Assembly: GCF_003994465.1 (NCBI RefSeq)
Contig: NZ_RZNX01000011.1
Coordinates: 1-64,000, forward strand
DNA: 64,000 bases
Direction of reading: 5' to 3'
From: Paenibacillus zeisoli
GTDB lineage: Bacteria; Bacillota; Bacilli; Paenibacillales; Paenibacillaceae
The translations under genes and the position numbers were made by a program. Positions 52,109-60,884 of this stretch are shown here, piece after piece (the stretch's first letter is position 1; the number at the start of each line of letters is the position of its first letter). The notes under the pieces are model-generated. The model saw nothing but the letters and a program-made list of their open reading frames with translations, did no database searches and had not been told where the DNA came from.

Positions 52109-55100
52109 ATGAGATTTATATTAAAAGCCAGGTGGTGGATTATCCTTCTGTGGATTGCGGCTGCCGTTCTCTTAATCATGACGGCTCCTTCTATGGCGGA
52201 TCTCGTCCGTCAGAAAGGGAATTTATCTGTCCCTTCCGGGTATTCTTCATCTGAGGCATCCGCCATTATGAAGGAAATTACCGCAATGAAGGGTGGAGGC
52301 AAAGAGACGCAGATTGCGCTCGTCTTTCATGAAGATACTTCGTTAAGTCAGGCCGACAAGGATGCGGTCAAGGATGGGATCGAGAAACTGGATGCAGCCA
52401 AAGCTAAAATCGGAATTGTGTCTATCACAGATCCTTTTACTACTCCGGATGCAGCGGATAAGATGATCTCCAAGGACGGGAAGACCATTCTAACGGCCCT
52501 TTCTGTCGATAAAGACCAACGTACGCTCAAGGACATCGAGAATGATATCCACAACACGCTGGCTTCTGTGAAAGTTAAGCACTATCTGACTGGCCAAGAG
52601 CAGATTAGTGAAGATACGATTGCAAGCTCAGAGAGCGGTCTGAAGAAATCAGAGTACATTACCGTCGTCTTCATACTTCTGATTCTGTTCATTAGCTTCC
52701 GTTCGTTTGTGGCTCCGTTTATTCCGCTGCTAACCGTCGGAATCAGTTATGTGGTGTCACAGTCTGTGGTTGCGTTTCTGGTTGATTCGTATGATTTTCC
52801 GTTATCGACATTTACACAGATCTTCATGGTCGCAATCATGTTCGGAATCGGGACGGATTATTGCATTCTGCTGATCAGCCGATTTAAGGAAGAACTCCAG
52901 CATACAGATGATAAATGGGAAGCCATTATAGCTACATACCGCACTGCGGGAAAAACGGTGTTTTTCTCCGGCCTGGCTGTACTGGTTGGTTTCGCGGCAA
53001 TTGGTCTATCCAAATTTATCTTATACAAATCAGCCGTAGCCGTTGCGGTGGGGGTTGCTGTTATGCTGCTTGCCCTCCTTACCGTGGTGCCGTTCTTTAT
53101 GGCGGTTCTGGGTACCAAGATTTTTTGGCCTGCAAAAGGCTCGCTTGAGCATAAGGAGAACAGATTCTGGGGAGCTTTTGGTGCTTTCTCTATTAAGCGT
53201 CCTTGGGCAGCGATCCTGCTCGTAGCTATATTTACCGTACCCTTCCTGCTCACATACAGCGGCAAGGTATCCTTCAACAGTATGGAGGAAATCGGCAGCA
53301 ACTATGAATCGGTCAAGGCGTTTAACATTATTTCGGACAGTTTTGAGCCGGGTGAATCTCTGCCTACTTCGATTGTAATCAAGAACAATGAGCGTATGGA
53401 TTCTGCGGAGTATATGGCCCTTGCAGAGAAGATCAGCCAGGAAGTTAAATCGGTTGAAGGCGTGGCAAGTGTACGCGGATTAAGCCGTCCAACCGGCGAT
53501 GAGGTCAAGGATTTCAAGCTGACTGAGCAGGTGAAGACCGTCGGTGAGGGACTTGGCAAAGGAAATGAAGGTTTGAATACGATCCAGCAGGGTCTTACTA
53601 AAGCGAGCAATTCGTTAAGTGAGAATGAGCCTAAGCTTAAACAAGCTGCCGACAGTACAGGGAAGCTTGCTGAAGGCACGGCGAAGCTCAAAGACGGAAT
53701 CTCCCAGCTGAGTAACGGGTTATCCGCTATTGAGAAGGGGATAAGAAGCGGGTCTTCTGGAGCGGGACAGCTGAAGCAGGGGCTGCAGCAGGCGAAGAAG
53801 AGTGCACAGCAGCTCGCCGCTGCCCAGCAGCAGCTTCTGAAGTCTTACCAGCAAATTGGTCAGGGGCTTGGATCGATTGGTAGCGGTCTCTCCAATGTTA
53901 ATGAACAACTAAGCGGTGCTGCACAGGGTCTTAACGGCCTCAGCGGGAAATTCAGCAGCCTGGAAAGCAAGTATCCAGAACTTGCGAAAGACCCGGATTA
54001 TTTGACCATTCGCGGTACAGTTACCGAGACAGGCAAGGGTATGACGCAGATGGCCGCAGGACTTAAGCAGCTGCAGACGGCTCTGGATCAAACGTCAGGC
54101 GGTTTGAAGCAAGCGAATGAGGGCTTTGCTAAAGTCGCAGGGGGTCAGGCAGCTCTGGCCGGCGGATTTGATCAGCTGATTAGCGGAATCTCCCAGCTTG
54201 AGTCGGGTCTGAATCAAGCGGCATCAGGCCAAGGCCAGATTATTGGTAAAATACCTTCTGTCGTTAGTGGGCTTTCTCAAATCGAGAACGGTCAGAAGCA
54301 GGTACAGAACGGATTCACCCAATTCTCGGGACAAATCTCCAAGCTTACTGACGGACTTAGCCAAAGTGCGGACGGAATTGCCAAAGTGTCCGGCGGAATT
54401 AATACAGCGAAGGATTATCTGAATCAAGTCGGAGGCGCTGACAACGGACTTAGCGGCTTCTATGTTCCAGATGAGGCTTTGAACAATAAGGATATTACTC
54501 AATTGTTCGATACTTACCTGTCCCCAGATCGCAAGATTATGACCTTGGACGTTGTGTTCTCTGAGAATCCATACGGCACAACAGCGATCAATCAAGTTGA
54601 TCAGGTCAAGGCAGCTGTTGACCGTGCGATTCAGGGTACCAAGTTAGCGGGTGCTGAGATCGGATATGGTGGCGTATCAAGTACGTTTAATGATTTGAGA
54701 ACCATTTCTAACGAGGACTACATGCGCACGGTTATTTTGATGCTGGCAGGTATATTTATCATTCTCGTTCTCCTGCTTCGCTCGATCATTATGCCGATCT
54801 ATCTCATCGCTTCACTGGTGCTCACATTCTACACTTCCCTGGGAGTTACAGAGCTGATCTTCGTGAAGATGATGGGCATGTCCGGCATCAGCTGGGCAAC
54901 TCCATTCTTCGGCTTCGTTATCCTTGTAGCACTGGGTATCGATTATAGTATCTTCTTGATGGATCGTTTCAATGAGAATAAAGAGTGGAACGTTGGAGAT
55001 GCCATTCTTCATGCCATGAGAAATATGGGGACGGTTATTCTGTCCGCGGCTGTCATTCTGGGCGGAACCTTTGCCTCCATGTATCCATCAGGGGTCATGT

Positions 55101-55276
55101 CCATGATGCAAATTGCTACTGTGGTACTGACCGGTCTGGCTCTGTATTCATTAGTTATTCTTCCGTTCTTTATTCCGGTTATGGTGAAGATATTCGGAAA
55201 TGCCAACTGGTGGCCTCTCTCCCGTCGGGAAGAAGCGGGCGACGTGAAATCAGCAAAATTTGAGAATCTCGGTTAA
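52109..55276 (+). CDS. MMPL family transporter with long coiled-coil repeat domain
   Basis: 1055 residues. The first half has one N-terminal helix, an external loop and helices 2-6 (about 180-400), including FGIGTDYCILLISRF, the proton-relay helix of RND/MMPL proteins. Residues about 475-790 are a long soluble region of repeated short units (GLGKGNEGLNTIQQGL, AEGTAKLKDGISQLSNGL, QGLGSIGSGLSNV). Five further helices end the protein (about 870-1040), with ALGIDYSIFLMDRF as the second relay helix. It is the MMPL/YdgH-type efflux pump, for lipids or drugs. It is cotranscribed with marR; GAAGGGAGTAAGGAG precedes ATG 52109. Confidence 0.93.
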   Translation: MRFILKARWWIILLWIAAAVLLIMTAPSMADLVRQKGNLSVPSGYSSSEASAIMKEITAMKGGGKETQIALVFHEDTSLSQADKDAVKDGIEKLDAAKAKIGIVSITDPFTTPDAADKMISKDGKTILTALSVDKDQRTLKDIENDIHNTLASVKVKHYLTGQEQISEDTIASSESGLKKSEYITVVFILLILFISFRSFVAPFIPLLTVGISYVVSQSVVAFLVDSYDFPLSTFTQIFMVAIMFGIGTDYCILLISRFKEELQHTDDKWEAIIATYRTAGKTVFFSGLAVLVGFAAIGLSKFILYKSAVAVAVGVAVMLLALLTVVPFFMAVLGTKIFWPAKGSLEHKENRFWGAFGAFSIKRPWAAILLVAIFTVPFLLTYSGKVSFNSMEEIGSNYESVKAFNIISDSFEPGESLPTSIVIKNNERMDSAEYMALAEKISQEVKSVEGVASVRGLSRPTGDEVKDFKLTEQVKTVGEGLGKGNEGLNTIQQGLTKASNSLSENEPKLKQAADSTGKLAEGTAKLKDGISQLSNGLSAIEKGIRSGSSGAGQLKQGLQQAKKSAQQLAAAQQQLLKSYQQIGQGLGSIGSGLSNVNEQLSGAAQGLNGLSGKFSSLESKYPELAKDPDYLTIRGTVTETGKGMTQMAAGLKQLQTALDQTSGGLKQANEGFAKVAGGQAALAGGFDQLISGISQLESGLNQAASGQGQIIGKIPSVVSGLSQIENGQKQVQNGFTQFSGQISKLTDGLSQSADGIAKVSGGINTAKDYLNQVGGADNGLSGFYVPDEALNNKDITQLFDTYLSPDRKIMTLDVVFSENPYGTTAINQVDQVKAAVDRAIQGTKLAGAEIGYGGVSSTFNDLRTISNEDYMRTVILMLAGIFIILVLLLRSIIMPIYLIASLVLTFYTSLGVTELIFVKMMGMSGISWATPFFGFVILVALGIDYSIFLMDRFNENKEWNVGDAILHAMRNMGTVILSAAVILGGTFASMYPSGVMSMMQIATVVLTGLALYSLVILPFFIPVMVKIFGNANWWPLSRREEAGDVKSAKFENLG

Positions 55277-55299
55277 ATAAAACGTGTTGCTCATAAAGG

Positions 55300-55345
55300 G
55301 GCATCCCAACAGCCATTTGATGGCTTGTGGGATGCTCTTTTTTAT
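55300..55345 (+). terminator. terminator after the MMPL gene
   Basis: GCATCCCAACAGCCAT pairs with ATGGCTTGTGGGATGC (one mismatch); TTTTTTATTT follows. Confidence 0.9.
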
Positions 55346-55499
55346 TTAACAACCACACAAGATGTCAGTTTTTTTGTTGACTTAGGCTTTTATAAGATGT
55401 TGTGAGTAGTAAAAAGTCATATATATGTTAGGTATTATTACATAAAATTAAGTTTTTGCTTTGAAAGTATCTATTTATTATAATTTGATGTCATATATA

Positions 55500-55529
55500 T
55501 TGACATTAATGTAAAGTGTAATGTATATT
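55500..55529 (+). promoter_or_regulatory. predicted nirB promoter in the 55346-55616 gap
   Basis: TTGACA (55500-55505) and TATATT (55524-55529) are 18 nt apart, about 85 nt before the nirB start. The -35 overlaps two dyads: TGTCA-N7-TGACA (55489-55505) and ACATTAATGT (55503-55512). The rest of the 270-nt gap is AT-rich with no ORF. The dyads may bind a nitrogen or oxygen regulator, but none matches a consensus I am sure of. Confidence 0.6.
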
Positions 55530-55616
55530 TTCTGTAACAAATATTTCACGGATACAATTTATTGTCTGCAGGTGCCTGAATCTTTTTGCTTTCTCTAATT
55601 GAAAGGAGTTTTGCTC

Positions 55617-58064
55617 ATGCATACCCCAGCACGGAAGAGATTAGTTATGATCGGCAATGGAATGGCCGGTATCAGATTTTTGGAGCACTTATTGAAGTTA
55701 TCGCCGGAATCTTATGAGATCACCATATTCGGTGCTGAGCCGCACCCTAACTATAACCGGATTATGTTATCCACTGTCCTTGCAGGCGGAACGGATATTA
55801 GTGAAATCGTACTGAATGATTGGAACTGGTATGAAGATAACGGAATCAAGCTCTATGCGGGACACCGGGTTCAACATATCGACATCGAATCCCGAAGAGT
55901 GGTCTCTGACCAGGGCGTAGTTGCAGCTTATGATGTGCTCGTAATGGCGACTGGCTCTTCCCCGTATATGCTCCCCGTCCCAGGGGCCGCTAAGGAAGGG
56001 GTTATCGGATTTAGAGACATCAAAGATTGTGAGACGATGTTTGAGGTTTCTCGCAAGTATAAGAAAGCAGCTGTTATTGGCGGGGGACTATTAGGTCTCG
56101 AAGCAGCCAGAGGACTGCTGAATCTTGGGATGGATGTGACGGTTATTCATCTCCATGGCGAGCTTATGGACCGGCAGCTGGATTCCCCGGCTTCGCGGAT
56201 GCTGAAGAGGGAGCTCCAGAATCAGGGGATGAAGTTCCTGATGAACAAGCAGACCGAGTACATCGGGGGGCGGAAGCGAGTTACCCATATTACTTTCACG
56301 GATGATACGCTGCTAGAAACTGATCTTGTAGTGATGGCCGTAGGCATTAGACCGAATATGGAGCTGGCTAAAGACGCGGGTATTCCTGTAGGACGCGGTA
56401 TTCTTGTCAATGACTATATGTCTACACAGGTAGAAGGGATCTATGCGGTGGGAGAGTGTGCGGAGCACCGGGGAATCTCCTACGGCCTGGTAGCCCCTTT
56501 GTATAAACAGGGTGCTGTACTTGCCAAGCATTTGGCCGGTGTGCCGACCGAGGGATATCACGGTTCTATGACGTCGACGAAGTTGAAGGTATCTGGTGTT
56601 AATGTTTTCTCGGCAGGAGAATTCAAAGGCTCGGAAGATACACGATCCATGTGTTACCAGGATGAAGTGGAAGGGATTTATAAAAAAATCGTACTTAGGG
56701 GCGATAAGCTGGTTGGCTCTGTATTATTCGGGGATACGGGGGATGGCCCGATGTTATTCTCTCTTATGAAGAGCGGAGAATCTGTTGCCGGGCGTGAGAA
56801 AGAATTGCTGCTTGGGTACGCTCCTGGTAAGAGTCAGGCAGATCCTGTTCAGCGGCTGGCAGCCATGCCTGATGATGAGATTGTGTGTGGATGTAACGGG
56901 GTGTCGAAAGCGGCCATCGCCGATGCAATTTCGAATAAGGGATGTACAACAGTTGGAGCTATCAAAGCCTGTACGAAGGCAACCGGATCATGCGGAGGCT
57001 GCAAGCCTGTTGTTGAAGGGCTCCTGACTCTTTATGCAGGTGAAGAAGCTTCCGTTAATGTCAAGGAAGGGATCTGTGGCTGCACACCGCTTGGGCGTGA
57101 CGAGATTATTCAGTCGATGAAGTCCATGGGGCTTAAGAGTGTCAAGGAAACGATGAACGTGCTGGGCTGGGGTGAGCCGGAAGGCTGCTCCAAGTGCAGG
57201 CCGGCTCTCAATTACTATTTGGGTATGCTGTGGCCGGATTCTTACGAGGATGAAGGGGAATCCCGGATTACGAACGAGCGCTACCACGCGAATATACAGA
57301 AAGACGGCACTTATTCCGTCGTACCCCGGATTTATGGTGGGGTAACTTCACCATCTGAACTGAAAAAAATAGCTGAGGTGGCGGAGCGTTATGAGGTGCC
57401 TTTAGTTAAATTTACTGGAGGACAGCGCCTCGATTTGCTTGGCGTTAAGAAAGAGGATCTCCCAGGGATGTGGGAGGACCTGGACATGGCCTCCGGGTAC
57501 GCGTACGGAAAGACGCTTCGGACCGTTAAGACTTGTGTGGGTAATACATTTTGCAGGTTTGGTACGCAGGATGCAATGGCCATGGGAGTTAGGCTCGAGA
57601 AAGCCTACGAGAGAATAAATACGCCTTCCAAATTCAAAATGGCTGTATCGGGATGTCCAAGGAACTGTGCCGAAGCTACAATTAAAGATTTCGGAGTCGT
57701 GGCGATAGACGGCGGCTGGGAGCTTCATGTCGGAGGTAATGGCGGAGTGAAGGTGCGGGCAACCGATCTGCTCTGCACCGTAAGGACCGAGGATGAGGTT
57801 ATGGAATGGTCAGGTGCTTTTCTCCAGTATTATAGAGAAAATGCATCTTGGAATGAGCGTACCGCACATTGGGTGGAGAGAGTGGGCCTTGATTCCATTA
57901 TAGAAGCACTGAAACAGCCGGAGGATCGGCAGGCGCTGCTGAAACGTCTCGAGATCGCGCTTGAGCAGACCCGTGACCCTTGGAAGGAAATTATACATGA
58001 CCCAAGTCTTCGGAAGAACTTTGAACCTCTTGCCGTCTCGGGTATGATTCATCCTGGAGAGTAG
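55617..58064 (+). CDS. nirB: assimilatory nitrite reductase [NAD(P)H], large subunit
   Basis: 815 residues, the usual NirB length. An NAD(P)H/FAD oxidoreductase occupies 1-400 (MIGNGMAGIRFLEHLL, then IGGGLLGLEAARGL and GIYAVGECAEHRG). Two BFD-like [2Fe-2S] regions follow (VCGCNGVSKAAI... GSCGGCK and ICGCTPLGRDEI... GCSKCRP). The siroheme/4Fe-4S site is TCVGNTFC and SGCPRNCAEA. It reduces nitrite to ammonium with six electrons. ATG 55617 has AAAGGAG upstream and is preferred to TTG 55599. No nirD small-subunit, nitrate reductase or siroheme gene follows; it ends in its own terminator. Confidence 0.95.
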   Translation: MHTPARKRLVMIGNGMAGIRFLEHLLKLSPESYEITIFGAEPHPNYNRIMLSTVLAGGTDISEIVLNDWNWYEDNGIKLYAGHRVQHIDIESRRVVSDQGVVAAYDVLVMATGSSPYMLPVPGAAKEGVIGFRDIKDCETMFEVSRKYKKAAVIGGGLLGLEAARGLLNLGMDVTVIHLHGELMDRQLDSPASRMLKRELQNQGMKFLMNKQTEYIGGRKRVTHITFTDDTLLETDLVVMAVGIRPNMELAKDAGIPVGRGILVNDYMSTQVEGIYAVGECAEHRGISYGLVAPLYKQGAVLAKHLAGVPTEGYHGSMTSTKLKVSGVNVFSAGEFKGSEDTRSMCYQDEVEGIYKKIVLRGDKLVGSVLFGDTGDGPMLFSLMKSGESVAGREKELLLGYAPGKSQADPVQRLAAMPDDEIVCGCNGVSKAAIADAISNKGCTTVGAIKACTKATGSCGGCKPVVEGLLTLYAGEEASVNVKEGICGCTPLGRDEIIQSMKSMGLKSVKETMNVLGWGEPEGCSKCRPALNYYLGMLWPDSYEDEGESRITNERYHANIQKDGTYSVVPRIYGGVTSPSELKKIAEVAERYEVPLVKFTGGQRLDLLGVKKEDLPGMWEDLDMASGYAYGKTLRTVKTCVGNTFCRFGTQDAMAMGVRLEKAYERINTPSKFKMAVSGCPRNCAEATIKDFGVVAIDGGWELHVGGNGGVKVRATDLLCTVRTEDEVMEWSGAFLQYYRENASWNERTAHWVERVGLDSIIEALKQPEDRQALLKRLEIALEQTRDPWKEIIHDPSLRKNFEPLAVSGMIHPGE

Positions 58065-58084
58065 ATAGGCATGCATGAATTACA

Positions 58085-58137
58085 AAAAACCAGCCATCCG
58101 CTTGTGAGCTAGTCGACATGCTAATGGCTGGTTTTTT
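58085..58137. terminator. terminator after nirB
   Basis: AAAAACCAGCCAT / ATGGCTGGTTTTT stem with an inner stem in the loop; T tracts on both strands, serving the convergent TPR gene too. Confidence 0.9.
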
Positions 58138-58171
58138 GTATATTCGGGATTTGATGTATAATATTGGAAGA

Positions 58172-58846
58172 TTATAATTTTAGTCGTTTGATCCAGCTTC
58201 TAAGTGCCCATCTGCGTTCATGGCGCTTTTTGTACTTGGGCAGTGATCGATAAATGCTGATAGATTCAGTATAGGCTTTACGAGCCTCTGACTGCCGATT
58301 CAGGGATTGATATACGTTGCCTAGCAAATAGTAAGCTTCGCTGGAAGAGGAGTGAATCAAGCTGAATTTCTCGGCATAAGATATAGATTTCTCGGCATCT
58401 CTGTTCTGGTAGACGGCTGCAAGCTTAAGATATGGCTGTCCGTAACGAACACGTTCGTTAAGCTTCAGAGCATGAAGCATATGTATCTCGGCTTCCTCTA
58501 CCTGGCCGAGTCCTAAAGCTGCATTTCCGAGGTCGTCCCAATATTCTGCAGATTCCTCTGACGATGGCCCCATTTCTTTCAATAATGAATAGGCTTCGTT
58601 AAATTTCTTTCTCTCAAGCAGAAGTCTTGCAAGATCGCGTTTGGCTGAGATGTCATGATGATTCATTGCAAGCTGCTGACGCAGTGAGGATATGCTCCTC
58701 ATTCGCCGGATAGGTCTGGTCACACTTGGGAACACGCCGACAAATTGCCGGTCAAGCACATAAATAATGGCCAACAGGATGATTAGTGCCAGAAATGGAT
58801 TTCCAACAAGCCACCACAATGCTGAAAACAGGAGAAATTTAGACAT
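58172..58846 (-). CDS. membrane-anchored tetratricopeptide-repeat protein
   Basis: 224 residues from ATG 58846, which has GTGGAGGTT upstream; in-frame GTG 58858 is the RBS itself. One N-terminal hydrophobic segment with two possible helices (FLLFSALWWLVGNPFLALIILLAIIYVL) is followed by three or four TPR units (EYWDDLGNAALGLGQVEEAEIHMLHALKLN, EAYYLLGNVYQSLNRQSEARKAYTESISIY). The C-terminus is basic. TPR domains bind partner proteins; the target is unknown. It is monocistronic. Confidence 0.85.
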   Translation of the reverse strand: MSKFLLFSALWWLVGNPFLALIILLAIIYVLDRQFVGVFPSVTRPIRRMRSISSLRQQLAMNHHDISAKRDLARLLLERKKFNEAYSLLKEMGPSSEESAEYWDDLGNAALGLGQVEEAEIHMLHALKLNERVRYGQPYLKLAAVYQNRDAEKSISYAEKFSLIHSSSSEAYYLLGNVYQSLNRQSEARKAYTESISIYRSLPKYKKRHERRWALRSWIKRLKL

Positions 58847-58976
58847 CGGAACCTCCACGAAATTTGTAATTATTTCCGATTATATCACAAGCAGGTAGAA
58901 CTCAGGCGGGTTTAGTTCCGCGACCGTTGGATAAAGGGTAAATATATATATTAATTATTGAGAGAGGGGTAGCCGT

Positions 58977-59726
58977 ATGTACAGATTAGTACTTGTGAGA
59001 CACGGAGAAAGTATATTTAACCTGGAGAATCGGTTCACAGGCTGGACGGATGTCGATTTGTCCGAGAAGGGAGTTACAGAGGCGAAGGAAGCCGGGAAGC
59101 TGCTGAAGCAGGATGAATTCGTGTTCGATGTGGCGTTCACCTCCTATTTGAAGCGGGCCATTAAGACTTTAGATTACATACTGGAAGAAATGGACTTGCT
59201 GTGGATTCCCGTTCATAAGACCTGGCAGCTCAATGAGCGGCATTACGGAGCTCTGCAAGGTCTAAGCAAAGAAGCCACGGCTGTAAAGTATGGAGCGGAT
59301 CAAGTCCATCTGTGGCGCAGGGGGTATGATGTCCTGCCGCCTGCCCTTACCAAAGAGGATGATCGGTACCCGCGAAATGATGTGAAATACCGAGATGTAT
59401 CGGATCAATTTATACCTCTGACCGAGAGTTTGAAAGAGACGATTGTTAGGGTGGAGGACTACTGGAACAAGATGATTATTCCCCAGATCACCGCAGGCAA
59501 AAGAGTAATTATATCCGCCCATGGCAACAGCCTTAGAGCTTTGGTGAAATATTTGGATCATATGAGTGATGAAGAGGTTATTGATCTTAACATTCCTACC
59601 GGTACGCCTCTCGTATACACGCTGGATGAGCACTTCAAACCTATAGAGAAGTATTATCTGGGCAGTGATAGACGGACCGAGAAGAAGATTGAGAAAGTGG
59701 CTGATCCTGGAAAAATCATGGAATAA
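58977..59726 (+). CDS. gpmA: 2,3-bisphosphoglycerate-dependent phosphoglycerate mutase
   Basis: 249 residues of the histidine phosphatase superfamily. The phospho-acceptor is His9 in [20 protein letters not shown] and [25 protein letters not shown] are the GpmA-specific substrate and C-terminal motifs. It interconverts 3- and 2-phosphoglycerate in glycolysis. Bacillales more often rely on the cofactor-independent GpmI, so this may be a second enzyme. RBS GAGGGG precedes ATG 58977. Confidence 0.95.
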   Translation: MYRLVLVRHGESIFNLENRFTGWTDVDLSEKGVTEAKEAGKLLKQDEFVFDVAFTSYLKRAIKTLDYILEEMDLLWIPVHKTWQLNERHYGALQGLSKEATAVKYGADQVHLWRRGYDVLPPALTKEDDRYPRNDVKYRDVSDQFIPLTESLKETIVRVEDYWNKMIIPQITAGKRVIISAHGNSLRALVKYLDHMSDEEVIDLNIPTGTPLVYTLDEHFKPIEKYYLGSDRRTEKKIEKVADPGKIME

Positions 59727-59792
59727 GGGTACAGGCCGCTGCGGCGTCATCCTTTTTGGCATATGCTGTCTTAAGCTAAAAGGAGGGATCAT

Positions 59793-60611
59793 ATGCAGAC
59801 CAGAAGCGGAAACCATGCACAAGGTATTGATGTCTCCCACTGGCAGGGTTCCATTGATTGGCAGAAGGTGAGAGCTGCAGGCAAGTCCTTCGTATTTATT
59901 AAAGCTACGGAGAGTAGCCGCTATACGGATGATCACTTTTTCACTTATTTAAAAGGAGCCAAAGCGGCTGGCCTGTTGGTAGGAGCTTACCATTTCACCA
60001 GGGCAGCCAAACCTGCTGATGTGAAAGATGAGGTTGACCATTTCCTGAAAGTGATTAATCAGGCTGGGGGAATGAGTTCTTTTGATCTGCCTTTTGTGCT
60101 GGACGCAGAGACCAAGGAGGCGAGAACCCGGGCCAATGTGACGGCTACGGTCCGTTCCTGGGTTGATGAGTTCAAGCGGCAGACCGGCGTAACTCCGCTA
60201 TTATACACATATCCAAGCTTTATCGAGGGATACCTGGACTCAAGTCTTGCAGATGTGCCGCTGTGGTACGCTTATTACAGCAATGTGCCCCCGGTAAATA
60301 AGTCGGGATGGAAATCTTGGCAGTTCCTCCAGTATACAAGCGAGGGAAAGGTTCCGGGAATCAGCGGAAATGTCGATCTGAATGAATATAAGGGGAGTGA
60401 GGCTGAGCTGATGGCTGTCTATAAGAAAGGAAATGACGGGTCGGAATCCCCTGCGAACAATCATGAAGTTCCTGCATGGAAGGAATCCGGCAGACAGTGG
60501 CTGATCGACCATGCCGGAATCAGCAGCGATTGGAAAGCAGAGGATCCCGTGGATATTGGAACACTTGGGGCTATCCTTGCCAAGTTCACTTCAAGAAACA
60601 TAGATTCTTAA
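59793..60611 (+). CDS. GH25 family lysozyme-like protein
   Basis: 272 residues. The GH25 core (1-200) has GIDVSHWQGSIDW (first catalytic Asp), FVFIKATESSRYTDDHF, GAYHFTRAAKP and LPFVLDAETKE with the catalytic DxE; WQFLQYTSEGKVPGISGNVDLNEY ends the domain. It cleaves peptidoglycan beta-1,4 bonds (muramidase). No signal peptide is present, so release would need a holin, lysis or another route. Residues 215-272 are an unrecognised tail with WKESGRQWLIDHAGIS. RBS AAAGGAGGGAT precedes ATG 59793, 66 nt after gpmA. Confidence 0.92.
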   Translation: MQTRSGNHAQGIDVSHWQGSIDWQKVRAAGKSFVFIKATESSRYTDDHFFTYLKGAKAAGLLVGAYHFTRAAKPADVKDEVDHFLKVINQAGGMSSFDLPFVLDAETKEARTRANVTATVRSWVDEFKRQTGVTPLLYTYPSFIEGYLDSSLADVPLWYAYYSNVPPVNKSGWKSWQFLQYTSEGKVPGISGNVDLNEYKGSEAELMAVYKKGNDGSESPANNHEVPAWKESGRQWLIDHAGISSDWKAEDPVDIGTLGAILAKFTSRNIDS

Positions 60612-60638
60612 TCTCAGTGAAAAACTGCCTTCAAAAGA

Positions 60639-60716
60639 GCCATGCACCCGCGGTTAAGCGTGGTCATACCTGTCTGGGATTGGACAGGTAATGTCCAACG
60701 GTGCTGGCTTTTTTAT
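60639..60716 (+). terminator. multi-stem terminator-like RNA upstream of the CDF gene
   Basis: GCCATGCACC (60639-60648) pairs with GGTGCTGGC (60700-60708, one bulge), and six T follow. Inside, ACCTGTC/GACAGGT (60668-60689) competes with TGGACA/TGTCCA (60681-60697) for the same bases. It ends transcription of the lysozyme gene and may also act as a leader for the cation efflux gene 170 nt downstream. No other gene is seen in 60612-60884. Confidence 0.55.
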
Positions 60717-60884
60717 GTCCAATTCCTGTTCGAGACTAGCGTGTTTTGCACTTCTGAAACAAATTTGTATTTTGGGAAAAGTGTTGTGAATGTCCCTTGT
60801 TTAAGGCTGGCAACAACACTGTTTCTCTAGACCCACACCCTATCCTTTGGTTAAGATAGATTGGCCGGCCAGGGCCGGTGAAGC

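Noticed and set aside
55520-55560. TnrA-like box before nirB
   Set aside because: TGT...ACA spacing and internal positions do not fit the 17-bp consensus; recorded only as an AT-rich region.
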